A model generated the notes under the pieces. It was not told the DNA's origin. It searched no databases and saw only the letters and a list, made by a program, of their open reading frames with translations. DNA of 64,000 bases. It comes from Archilochus colubris (Eukaryota > Chordata > Aves > Apodiformes > Trochilidae). Made by a program: the position numbers and the translations under genes. The stretch is from NCBI GenBank assembly GCA_023079485.1, contig CM041102.1:2241269-2305268 (forward strand), read 5' to 3'. This document shows positions 34,901-47,500 of the stretch, in pieces; position 1 is the stretch's first letter; each line of letters starts with the position of its first letter.

Positions 34901-37900
34901 TGGGATGGCAAAGGAGCACAGGAGGAGCTCTGGCTTGGGCTGGATACCTGCAGGGCACTGAGCCTCTGCCTGGGGCTCCTTTCCCCTAAAGAGCTCTGCA
35001 GAGAGGTGGCCCCTTTCTCTTCCCTTCCCTCTGACCAACTGGCTAGGAAAAAAAGGCTGCTAGTAAACTCCCAGCTGCTAAAACCCCAAATGTCCAGGTG
35101 ACTGAGGTGTAAGGTGTCAGTGGAGGGAAAAAATGCACTAAAGGAGGCCACGTAATAAATGCCATGTGGCCAAAATTGTTCCTGGGGGAACAGCACTGCA
35201 CAAGCCCCCGAAGAATTCCTTTATCCCTGTGGCCTGTAAATCAGGTATTTGTACCACTGGGCTAGTTAGAGACCACCTTAAAACATGGATCCTCTTCTTT
35301 CTCAGCCTTTCCCATGCTTTCCACATCATTTTAAGTCCAAGCTCTGCAGCAATGCACGAGGCCACCCAGCAGGCAACAAGCATCAGTTTGCTCCCAGTTT
35401 GTCCTTGTGGGTTTCTTTGGGATTTTAGTATTCTCTTTCTCTTGCTGGAAGTGGGGTTGCAGTGGCAATCTGGGACTTCTGAGCAAAACCATCACCTGCA
35501 AATCTGGGCCTGGAGAAATACAAGAAGAAGGGGGCTCAGACTGCTCCCACCAGCAATGTGCTTGGTTGGGTCTGTGGTTGCCTCTCTCACCCTCCCTTTC
35601 TGCTTCAGCATTCCCAGCTCCAGACCTTCCTTGGCAGAGTGGATTCCCTACCAGAGGACTCTTGTCCCTGTGCCATTAAAACCACCCTTGCAGTTTACTG
35701 CACTCTCTTTGGAGTCCTCTTCATTGATACAGCACACTGGCACCACCACCTCTTTAGCTGTGTCCATCCTCATCTGCAAATACATGAAAGCTGAGATTCA
35801 GCTGAGCCTTTTCTGGCCTTCTTTATCAGCAAAATAAAGTGCTTTTGTGGTGTGGGATTACGTGAAGGAGCAGCATCCTTTCGACCTGTGACACAGCTGC
35901 CTATCCACAGAAAGCATCTCTTCCAGCCACAGCCAGGGAGAGGGAATCTCACTGCACTGCCAGAGTGCATGTCAAATTTCATATTATCCATCTGCTCCAG
36001 CAAAGGCTGAGCTGAAATATTAATTAGGAGATCTGATCCCTTCTCACCAGAAACAATCTGGATTTTATAGCTCAGCCAGAGGCCAGCAAAGCAGACAAAG
36101 CTCTGTGATACATCCTTTGCTGCTGGTTAAAGGCTTTCAAGGAAACAACCAGCTCGGGGGGAGGACACAGACTGTAAAACATGTGGACATCTGGTCTGTT
36201 TTGTCCACCCATCACCTCCCCTGTGCTCAGCCCCCACCTCCTTGAGTGGATGTTCAGTACTGAGAGAGAGGACTCCTCTAACATAAACAGCTATAGTATG
36301 GCAATAAAGATTAATGGGTAAAACTTGCCATTTTATGTATAATCCGTGGGGATTTACAATCATTAATCTTTATTAGTGTGTAATAACTGTTTAGACATTA
36401 AGGACAGATTCTCAGCTGGACAAAACTGGCCTTATTCCAGCCAAGCCAATGGAGCAATGCCAGTTTACACCCTCCCTGACCCGAGCTCTAAATGAGACCC
36501 ATCCCTATCTGTAGGAACTGTATCACCAGCAGTATTTCCCCAACAGCAGGGGCAGAGCAGTGAAGGCAACGATTTGTCTTTTTCTGCACCCAAAAAAAAG
36601 AGCTGCATGTGTCCAGGAAGCTCAACAATAGACATGTCAATAAACAAGAGGAAATTCAATGAAAAAGCAACAGCAACAAAAGGAACCCCGAGGAGCAGGG
36701 AAGTGGATGATTTTTGAGGCAAGGCTGTAAGATCTGCTTTGGCAGGAGCCTAACTCAGAGGGATGTAGCAATCTTTGGCATGTGAAAGAGTGAAAGCACC
36801 AAGACAGGCTCCCAGAGTTCCTCTGAGAGGAACAAGATGGAAGAGAATTAAACAAAAACAAAAACATCTTGGCTGTCTTTTCTGAGAGAGGAGCTTGGGG
36901 TTTGTTTTTAATAAAAACGAGGTCTAATAAACAAGGGAGCTGGTGGGAACCTTGTCTGAACTACATCAGACCAGCCACTAAAGCAATGCTGCACTGACCA
37001 GACAGCTTTTCCTCTTCCAAAATTGCCTAGGAAAGAAGGGAAAGGTGCAGGTACACACTCAGCATGGAGAAATCCCAGTTCAGACCCTGCACCCCAGTGT
37101 CCATGTCCTCAGCACCAGTGCACAGGACCTGGCAGCCCCTTCTCTCCCAGACAAGGGGCACTGACCCAACAGGCACTTGACACCTGCTGAACTGGGGGCT
37201 CAACTGCCTATTTCTTTTTAAATTTATTTATTTTTAAGAGCTATTTCTGAATAGTGACCCACCATCACACAGCAGAAGTCAGTTGCCTCCAGAAATGGTA
37301 TCCCCACCTCTTTAAGAAGTCAGAAATGCCTCCCTTCCTCACCAGTAAACCAGACAAGTCAGGAAAAATGCAGAAATACAGTACATAGATACCTGTGTGA
37401 AGTTTTATACACCTGGAAAAAACTCCAGGAAAAGATGGGCATTTCACCCACTGCAGCAGCATTTTAAACTGGTGTTTAAAAACAGGAACCAGCAAATGCC
37501 CTCCAACTCATCTTTCAGGTTTAAGGGACCAGAGGACTCTTGGGGACATAGAAAATAGCTTTCTTGCTAGTGACACTCAGAAGAGCTCTGGCAATGGCAA
37601 AGCCTCAAGCCTCCAGGAGGTGGCAGGAACATCAGGAGCTGTGGAGGTGAAAAGAGGAGGAATATCATGGCCCAGCACTCCCTGCAGCCCAATAACCACA
37701 GCCTGTGGCAGAGCAGAGAGGCTCTCCCTGCCATGGGAATGGTACCTGTGCTGGAATTAACTCCTACACTTGGTCCAGTGCTGAGTTTGGAGCAGCTTTT
37801 CTCACCTCTCCACTCCCTGGTGTGGTTTTGGTTTGCTTCAAGCCTGTGGCACCAGACCTGCTACTTTTGCAGTTTAAAAATCCCCAGTTGAGGAGAATCC

Positions 37901-40806
37901 AATCTGCTCCCTGTCCTGCAAAGCCATGAGCCTACCTGTCCAATATGCAGCCCTGTGTCCTGCATCAAATGAGCTTTTTAAAGAACAGCTTTTAAGCTTC
38001 ACACCTTGGCTGTTCAGGGTTGTTGGGGAAGGTTTAATGACCCAGAAACAATGCCTGTCCTTGGCAACCCTGTGCTCCTCTTAGAGCCAAGCAAAGTTCT
38101 GAGTGCTGACCCAAGGCTTTTCACCCTCACAGAGGTTACAATCAAATGAAGAGAAGAGTTTGATTTTTTTTTATATATTGTAGCCCAGCATGTTTGGAGA
38201 GCATTTAAGCACACAGGAGTCCCTGGCTCTCCTCCCACCCAGCTCAGGCTTCTCTGGAAGAAAACCCTGGGGAAGGCCAAGCTTTGTGTCCTCACGTGTC
38301 ACCAGGGATGAAGAGATGGACAGACAGTCAGACAGCCAACCTCTGCCTTTCTCTCCTTCCACAACCACCTTCAGCAGTGGTGATCAGCATTTTCACACTG
38401 GTCACACGGACTCAAGACTTACACTGGGCTGATGCAGATGAATTTTAAAGGAACAAAGTCATGGAGAATCCGGAGGGAAGTGATTTGTTGCATGCTCTAT
38501 TGTCATGCCATTAAAACAAAGGGATTAGAGAGCCCGAGCACTGCAAGAGCAAAAAGCATAAAAGAAAGCACTCAGCGTGTAGTGTCAAGGCATGTAGGAA
38601 TCATCCTAGAGGGTTACTTGCTGCAGACAACACTGACATTAATTTTCTATTGGTGACATTAATATCTGCTATTAATACTGCACTCTGACAGTATCTCATA
38701 AATTCAACCTGTCAATTACAATGGCATGAAATAAAGGTGCTCTGAGGTCAAGGAGATGTGGTGTCCAAATGAGACTTATATTCCAGGAGAAAAGAGGCAA
38801 AACCAATCTTTAACAAAAGCATCAGATCCATATGTAGGAAAACCAGAGGGTGGTTTTAAATGTCATGTTTTTCAAAGCGAGAATTGATGCTGGAACCAAG
38901 TCTATAAACTGGCTGGCTGGACTTTTAGCTGCAGCTGAGGACGATCAATCAAAACAGCCCTGTGACTCTGAGAAAGTGAGAGAGAGAGAGAGAAAAAAAA
39001 AAAACACACACACACAGCCACACACCCCATGGAATATGAGAGGGCAGATTATGAGCCATGCGAGGCCTCTTAAAATTACACACTGAGAAGTAAAACATCC
39101 TCGTGTTTCATCTGCAACAAAATGTAACCTGAAAGGTTCCCCCCTACACAAAGTGGAATAGGGAGCTTATCACTACAGGGAGGGCTGAGCAGGTTTGTGA
39201 ACCACGGGCTGAGGAAGGGGAAACTCTTCCCCAAAGTCTGCACAATGCAGGAGCTCTTTGCAGCAAGGAAACTCACACCCCCCAACTCCTCTGAGCTTCC
39301 TCCAAGCCCCCCTGCTCTGCAGCTGAGGGGCTCAAGGATCAATAAATCCCCATCAGTGATGCTCCCCTCTCTCTTTTGATGCTGGCTCGGGGCAGAGCTG
39401 TGTTATTTTGGGGTTCACAGCCACCTCTACAGGCACTGCCAGCCCTGGCCGTGGTGGTGACAGTGGCAGTGTCTAGGGGCACCTCTTCAAAGTGGTCAGC
39501 ATGTGCCTAGCACAAGAGATGCCACCACTTGCACCTCTTAGTGAGGTGTTAGGTGCTCTAACTACAACCCTCCCCATCCCCCTTCCAAGAGATCGATTCC
39601 CAAACTGGTCCTCAGGCTGGTCCAGAAGCCCAAGTGGACTGGAGCCACTGGAACTGAGAGAGAAGGAGCTGGATCCCAGGCTGAGTGAATGACATCCCAC
39701 ACAGCTTCAAGACTGGAGAGCAAGACATGCATCCAGATGGGCTCTGACTCTGAGAGTCTGTGCAGAAGCAATGGATGGGGAAGGGAATGATGTGGAGGGG
39801 TATGAGACACGTGTGCCTGCTCTGGGATAGCTGCACACACACACAGGGGCACAGGGTTGGGAGAAGGAGCCATGGAAAAAGGCAAAGCACCTCACAGCTG
39901 AGCTCTGCAGCTCTGGCTCATCAATCCAGCATCCATCTGGAGCCAGGAGCCTTGCTCCAGACTCACAGCAACCCCTTGCACCATTTCCCCTTTCTCTTCC
40001 CTGCTACCTAAAAACAGTGGGATCTGCCACTTTTCCCCTGCCCCAAGAGTCCCCGTGGCTCCTGCCCTTGGCTAGCAGCTTTTCTCTGAAGACTTGGCCA
40101 ACAGCAATGAGCTCCTGCCATGGATGGGCTGTGGTTTCCCTGCGTGGTTTCTCAGGCTGCAGCTCTCATGGGGGACACCTGCAGGTCTCATGCTGGAGCT
40201 CAGCACTACTGGCTGCCCTCAGCATCCCAAGCAGAGCTGGATATGGCCGAAACCACCTGCCAGCACCAGCTCCAGGGGTGGGCTCACACCCCCAGAGCCT
40301 GTGGGCAAGCACAGAGGGATTGCTGCCGACAGGGAGGAGAGCCCTGGAAACTCGCACTGAGTTCTCCCATTTTTTCACAGATGCCATGCCATGCAGAATG
40401 TTATCCTTTCCCATACAGGGAAGGAGAGAGGAACTCCCTTTTAGGCCCAAAGTAGCTCATCCCCAGCCCAAGGGAGTCCCAGATGGCACGAGGCTGATGG
40501 GCTGGCTGGCAGGTGGGGTCCGACCACTGCAGCCTCCTCCCGATCTTTGTGCAACTCATCTGACAACTGATTTCCCTCTGGGGCTTTTGTCCCAGACATT
40601 AATCCCAGTAATATCTTCCCTCTCCAGACCTCATCACCTGCCTGATATAGCAGAGGGAGTTGCTGGGACACAGGGCTGGGGCTTTCCCCAGGCAGGAGGC
40701 TGGCAGTGCCCTGCAGCCATGCGCAGTGTCCGGAGAAGAGGAGACCCTGGAGGAGGCTGAAGCCTCCCTCCCTTACAGTGATGCTGCCTGGCACAAGCAG
40801 CTCGAG
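31919..40806. other. Intergenic, toward the MAP2K6 3' end
   Basis: Largely unique DNA with the 36.3-kb inverted repeat, a TAAT-rich patch at 38630-38690, and short A/T runs. Open frames at 35166-35837 and 40017-40760 show no domain and no matching neighbours. Confidence 0.65.
36303..36374. repeat. 14-bp perfect inverted repeat
   Basis: AATAAAGATTAATG at 36303-36316 is the exact reverse complement of CATTAATCTTTATT at 36361-36374, with a 44-bp spacer. It is not part of a longer terminal repeat that I can see. Confidence 0.95.
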
Positions 40807-41450
40807 TAGCTGAGCTGAGATCCTTGTTTATAAATTCTTTTTATGATGCACATTAAATATTTTCACAACACAGACACTTCCTTCTCTTTTCCTTTGACAC
40901 CTTTTTCCCAGCAAAGCCCTACAACTATTGCTTGCTGTGGCCTCAGTTAGCATCCTCATCATCACCACGCACTCATCCTCATATAAAACAGAAATCTATT
41001 CCATCAAGCACTTAACATAAATATTAAAATAATGGAAGGGACAAAATATAAATCTACATACAACTTCATGACTACCATAGCACCTATTACCATGACAAAG
41101 CAAATTCTGGTTCAGGGGAAAAGGAAGGGGGATGAGGAGAAAGTTAGGAAGAGGGATTTTGACGGTCATTAAATATGTAAATCACTCTTAAAAATTTTTT
41201 TGTTGTTGTTTTGTCTTTGTTTTAAGGTTACCAACCTTATTAAAATTCATTTCACTAACCAGCTTGCTCTATGTCACTATGGATACCAAAGAACCCTTTT
41301 AAAAACTTCGGCAAGGCGGGGGTTTCTCAGAATAAAAACAAAACAAAACACGGCGACTTTCTCTTGGTGCTTTCATGACAAGTCCTGCCATGAGCCCCTC
41401 CCCTGCACCCACCAGTCCACAGAAGGGCAATTCATGTACAAGTCCAGTTC
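40807..41450 (-). other. MAP2K6: Probable MAP2K6 3' UTR
   Basis: Sequence immediately downstream of the TGA, AT-rich and free of obvious repeats. I see no canonical AATAAA or ATTAAA on the minus strand between here and the stop. Two variant signals, CATAAA (revcomp of 40840-40845) and TATAAA (revcomp of 40827-40832), sit together and would place cleavage near 40807. The boundary is a guess; a longer UTR is possible. Confidence 0.35.
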
Positions 41451-41528
41451 TCAGTCTCCCAGGATGAGTTTGACAAAAGAGGCGACGTCTGTCTCTTTGG
41501 ATTCGTGCAGGGTGAAGAAAGGATGTTG
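41451..41528 (-). CDS. MAP2K6: MAP2K6 exon 12 (terminal coding exon)
   Basis: Acceptor tctctcccag, then 25 codons starting QHPFFTLHESK and ending KLILGD, followed by TGA at 41453-41451. It encodes residues 310-334, the end of the C-lobe and the C-terminal region by which MAP2Ks bind upstream MAP3Ks (the DVD site, established for the family). ESKETD differs from human ESKGTD at one position. Confidence 0.95.
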   Translation of the reverse strand, partial: QHPFFTLHESKETDVASFVKLILGD

Positions 41529-44500
41529 CTGGGAGAGAAAAGAGAGAGCAAATAAAAAAGTTTATTGTTCACGACACTGGGGACCAAATCTAAAGCCTTT
41601 CTGGACAGTCTTCAAGGCTGTGAAAAAGATTTTGTCACTGGTATCATAATATTGAGCTTCACATGTTTTGCAGCTGAGGGAAGTCAGGGAGTCCGAGGGG
41701 TGACTGCACGAAGGCTGCAGACTTGTGCTGCCCTCTTGGATTTCCTCTAATCCTGCCTTGGCTGAGCTGGGCTGCTCTTGAAGCAAGACAAAGTGATAAA
41801 ACACACTGCCTCTGTCTCTTGCATGTTGTGCCCTCCAGCACACACTGGCTCACAACTCTGTGGTGCCCCAGGAGGAGATGGTGGTAACCTCAGATGGTGG
41901 TTACCCACCCCACCATGCACCAGCTCCAACAGGAGCAAGGAGAACCTTGCAGGAAGGCTGACGGCAGTGGGTTTTCCCTCAGCTTCCTGCTTTATCTGTG
42001 TATTTACCCTCTGGTGACTTCTGAGTCTCATTTCTTCCCTGCAATTGCTCATAGTCACAGCAGGAGATGGCTACTTTACCCCTAACCACTGCAAAGAGGA
42101 AAGCCATCCCGGCTGGAGAGCCATCCGCAGCTGGATGTTTAACTACTTAATCGTGACCAACATGGGAAGACATCCTGCCAGAAAATCTTGCCTACATTTC
42201 AGCACAAATGGAAAAATATGTGTAAGGAGAAAAAAAAAAAAAAACCAGAATGAAATGTCCCCTGACAGCAAAAGCAAAGTCCCTGTCTGCTAGCACCAGT
42301 GACTCATTTTGCTATCGTGGGCTGCAACGCACCAGCTGAGCTTGGCCAACTTCCACCTGAAATAACCAAAGCTTATTTGCTACCCACTGTCCTGGCAGTT
42401 TATTGGATTTATTTGGAGGGTGTCAAAGAGAACCAAAAGGCAGCTGGGAGGCCCATATGTGACCTCGACTCTATGTAAAACGCTGTTCTTGCTTCCCATA
42501 CACAGGCTGGGGGGAGTTTGGTTTGATTCCTGACCCCACCATTTCAAGCCAGATTTTTAAAGATAATTTGGGGTCCCCAAGTTTTTTCACAGCTGCCCCA
42601 CAGCTCAGCCCCTGACCGCTGCTTATTTCAGTGACATCTATGGCAGTGGCCAAGTACAGGGAGAAGAAAAGCAAAGAAAAGAGACTTTCCAAGGTAGGCT
42701 TGAGCAGAAAGGTGATAAAAAGCAGTGAAGAAAGAGAGGCAGCTCTCACTAGCCAGGAAATGACCCAAAGACACTCCAGCAAGGAAGAGGAAGCACAATT
42801 ATGTGGGAAACAGAGCTGAAATGGGTTGAGGCAAGGATCCAGTCATACTTTAAGGTCTCCCTGGGTCAGACAGTCACAGGAATCAAAGTGTCCTGAATAA
42901 CTCTCAGAGAGATGGCTGCTGTGTTATTATCCCAGTGTGATGCCACTGCTTTCACAGGCCAGCCAGGTCACACCCAAAGCAGAGCTACCACAGCCTGGAA
43001 ACACCCACCGAGGTGACATGGGTGGCATCAGAAGCCTCCAAGCCCTTCTCTCAGTGAACCCAACCCCAATGCAACAACCCAGGCTGGTGAGAGCACAAGA
43101 CACCCTCTGCCAGGTGGGATTTGCTCCGTGCAACACGCAGACCACCAGGGAGGAGTCCTGCGGTAGTTTCATGCTCCACTTCACCTGGGGAAGTGGGTTT
43201 TAAAATGAAATTTAGCATGGTATCAGTTTTCCTGATGCTCAAGATAGCACAGAGTCATATTTTCCATGAGAAACCTCAATTCCACAGGAAAGCAAGGGAG
43301 CAGTCTTGGTCTAGATGACAAGTCCAATCCAGCACCGCAATTTAATGCCATAAGAGAGAGAGGAGGGATTAAAAAAGACCAACAAAACAGCAACCTTCAA
43401 CCACAGGACCTCACAACATTCATGTCAGCCATAAAATACCACAGCATTGAGACACACTGGAGAGGTGATCCAAGAACCTAATTCAATAGAAATGCACTCA
43501 CTTGCCAATGGGTATTAATGCTGCAGCAGACGGAGCTGCTCGGGTGAACCTTTTTGATAAAAGGCCATTTGGCAAACTTCAGAAAATTGCTTAAGATATA
43601 TATGTGTTTCTTAAATAATAATAATAATAAAAAAGAGTTAAAAAAAAAAAAAAAAAAAAAGCTATAAACCTCAGGCTTCCCTTTGAAACCAGTACTTGGG
43701 CAAACTGTGTTTAAATCAGATCTATATATAGTTTAATTGCATTACAGGGCCCAGCAAGAAATCCTACAGGAATTATTTATTGCTTACAACTCACGTTGAA
43801 AAGGTACACGGATTTCTAGCACGTCTTGCAGCTTGACAGCACCTTAAACCCTGTCACCTTCACACCACAGAGGTCCCCACACCTCTGAGCAGACAGAGTG
43901 AGGCAGCAATGACACAGAACCTCTGGGTGGTATAAGACACATCCTGCATATTATGGGACAGAAGGCAGCAATGTCTGAAGAAATTCTGCTGCAGTTTCCA
44001 CCCTTAATCCAGATGATCCCGCCAGTGGCCCCAGACAGGGGTGAGCATACAGGGACAGGCAAACATTTGGATCAGGATCTTCAGAAATAACCCAGTCAGG
44101 CACTTCACTGCCTTCCAAAGGGGACTAGACACTTATGGGAGGGAAACACCAACTTCCTAAGCTCTCCTGCTTTTTGCTGGCTCCGAGGAGCACCAGGATC
44201 AACACCAGAAAGCCAGGAGAGAGAGAGAGGCCATGAAGCTGTAGAGCCCCAGCAGCAAAATCTCACCACAGACACTGTTCCTGCCAGCTCCAGCCCAGAG
44301 CTCTGGCTGAGTACACATCAGTGTCTGCACTGCTGGGAGTTCAGCAGCAGTTAAGAGCATCTGACCTCAAAGCCCTGCACTGCCTTGCATTTCCCCTGGT
44401 GTAAGCCTTCAGCAGCATTTTCTTCCTTAGTTATTCTTCTGTCCTAGACGTGCTCCCAGCAAACAGCCTCTGAGCAGCAGATGAAACTCAATAACCGGAA

Positions 44501-47500
44501 TTATTAGTCACAGACTCGTGTCTGTCCCTAGCATCCAGGAATCACTCTATCCAAAAAGTCTCCTCTCCAAGGCACCATCACAGGAAAGCAGAGCAGGCCA
44601 CTCAGCTCCTGCATCCCATGTTATCATCTATGGGACATTCATGTCACTTGGGTGTCACAAAGCCAAGTGGAGGATTTTATCCTCCTCTTCACAGCCTCAT
44701 TCTTGTCCCTTAGCAAATTTGGTAACTGCTTTTCAACATTCTTCCCCCTTGATCTGACCAGAATTGCACCTGAATGACATTTCAAAGAGCATCTCTGATT
44801 TGCAGTCGACCTCCCAAAGCCCTGAAGGGCCATGATTCTCACATCTGTTAAGAAAATAGAGATGCTAAATACCCAAATCACCAGCCATTATTTGAAACCC
44901 TGTCTTCAGCACCTCTTTGTCAGCATCTCATCTCTGATCTGAATCAATAAGCTGCTTAATGCAGGCACACTCACCATAAGCTCTGGGTATGTTGGCCGTT
45001 CTTTGGAATTCTTCTTCAAGCTTTAATGAAAAAAAAAAAAGGAAAAATTTTAGAAGTTACATCCTTTGTGTAATTTAAGCAAGGCCATAAAATCATACCA
45101 TGACAAAAGCAAGGTTTCAAGTCCCTGCAGAGGAAGTTCAACTACTAATTCATGTGTTAAGCAAAGTCAAGGTGTATGCCTTGAGGACACCTACAACCAA
45201 GCCAGCCAGCACACAGGTCCCATGTGGTTACACAGTGCTGGGTACACACAGGTGCAGTGAGCTCAGTGTAAGTCAAGAGATCCACAGACACCATAAATAT
45301 CAGTCAAGACACAGCCTGTTGCTGGTGCCAGGTACAACTGGGGGTTTTGGGTCCTACTCAGCAGGCCAGTGACTAAGGGAATGGATACAGCCTCCAACCT
45401 TTGCTCAGAAGCAGTGACCAAGTGGCTCTGAAGCACGTGTACAACTATTTGTTTATCACCATGCTGTTATCAGCAGGGACGGTTCCATGGGACATCCTTT
45501 TTTTCTCCTCTCCTACAACAGATGGCTCTGGAGGGTTGTAGCTGGAAGTTATTTTGGTTTCCCTCCAGCAGAAAATAGCTTTTAAAAGACAGGACGTAAT
45601 CTCTACTCACTTCCTGACAGTGTATTTAGGGGAAAGACACTTGGAGCAACTTGAAAAGATCTTCACACACGTACACGTTGGTGGCGGGGAAAAGGTGTCA
45701 CACTGAGCAAAACAAAAGTGAGAACCTCAGTGATGATAAGTTGCTCCTCTGCTGGGATTTGCTGGAGCCCAGAGGAAGCAGAGGACACACACTGAATAGA
45801 TATTTCCTGCTTGCTGTGTGTAGTGGGCTCATGTTCACTGTCATGTTGTGAATGAGCAGAGGAACCCAGTAACGATACGTGCCAATGCTGCTGAACTGAA
45901 GGTAGGGGATGTGTCACATCCTCTGAGCTCCAAAGTAGCCCAGGCTGAGATGAATTTGAAGGTTAGGCATGTCCAGAAGCAGGATTTGGGTTTAAGTCCC
46001 TTAATTTAGATGCTCTACAAACAAAACCCTTGTTCCTAGGTTACTAAGACCCGGAAATCTTGGGACAAATTACTGAAGTCAATGTAAATTTTTCAGGAGC
46101 CGTATCTTGAGCTGATCCTAACTCAAGACATCCCAGGGACTTCCCTGCAGTGGCTCCAGGTGATCAGATTTTTGCTGCCTCAGGCAGCAGATGGTGTGAT
46201 TTTCACTCTGTGACCTCTTGAATTTGAGACAGCTCTAAGCCAGGCCAATCCTGATACACTGAGCTGATGTCCTCTGGTTCAGTCTCAGAAGAAATGTCAG
46301 ACTCCAATAACACAAAATCTGCAGGCAAAGCTCACTTTCCCTGTCACTTCACTGCCATTGAGGGACCTTCAGCAAGCCTAGGGAAAAGGATTTGCAGAGA
46401 GGAATTGCCACGTGCTCCCAAAGCTTTCAAGCCACAAGTGCTGCTCAGTTGGGGACATTCTTCTTCCTACAACCGAATGGCTGTGGATACCTCCCTCTTC
46501 CATCACCCTGCAGCTCTATCTGCAAGACACTGTGCTTGCAAAAGCAAAATATTCAGTGGGGGGGAACAACAGCCTGCCTGGCACAAAGCAGCAACTTTGC
46601 AACAACAAGTAGTGAGCCAGAAGCATAGGAGAAAGACAGCTGGTCCAGAACCTCAGCGTGGGCCTGGCAAAATGCGTGGGGGCATTTTCTGAGAGGGTTT
46701 TTTCCAAGCCAGCTCCCACCTCTGACAGACACAGAGCAGTGTGGGCACAGGTGGGTATTCCCCAGCATGGATCAGGAGAAAGGAGTTGGCATTGGAATGG
46801 GCTGCCGAGGGAGAGGGTGGATTCTTCATCCCTGGAGGATTTTAAGCTCAGTGCCACGGTCTGGGAACTACAGTGGGAGTGGATCAAGGGTTGGACTGGA
46901 TGATCTCAGAGGCCCTTTCCAACCCGGATGATTCTGTGAGTGCAGCTGAAATCCCAGGGACCTCAAAAACATGTTTGAACAAGACTCCAAAGAATCTGAA
47001 TGTCAGTACTTCAAGTCCCTGAGCAAGGGTGGCTGATAATCCCCCTCCTGGGTCACAGCAGAACCGGCCGGGCTCCAGGTCCTGAGGCTGGCAGCTTGGG
47101 AACAGTCTCACATTTCTCTATCTGTCGATCTGCCGTCCTTTTCTTGGCTACCACGCAAACCCACCACCCACCTGCCAACTTGGCAAGCCGTGGATGGCAC
47201 TGCAAGAGCCTGGAAAATAAAAATGCCTCCCAGGCGGTTTCCAGGGAAGCTGGAGGGAGAAGCAGTCAGGAGCCGTGGGGCCGCTGCCAGTTCTCTTTGA
47301 ACCATGGGATGAGGGCAGCTCCGAGTCTCCCCGGGCGCTGGGAGAGCGAGCCTGTTGCTTTTCTGCAGCTCCACACGGCCTCCAGACAGCACGCATCTGC
47401 TCCAAGCCTTTTCCTACACCGCAGCCAAACTCTCCTGCTGCTTCCAGCTCCGAGTCCCATGGAAAGCAGCACAGCAGCCACAGGGCCCTGGGAGCGGGGC

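Noticed and set aside
35166..35837. 223-codon plus-strand open frame
   Set aside because: Hydrophobic patches suggested a membrane protein, but no family pattern or exon structure supports it.
40017..40760. 247-codon plus-strand open frame
   Set aside because: No recognisable domain; GC-richer non-coding DNA close to the MAP2K6 3' end gives long open frames by chance.
1..40806. KCNJ16 or KCNJ2, expected on this side from synteny
   Set aside because: Both have a long single coding exon with a GYG selectivity filter; no such frame exists here.
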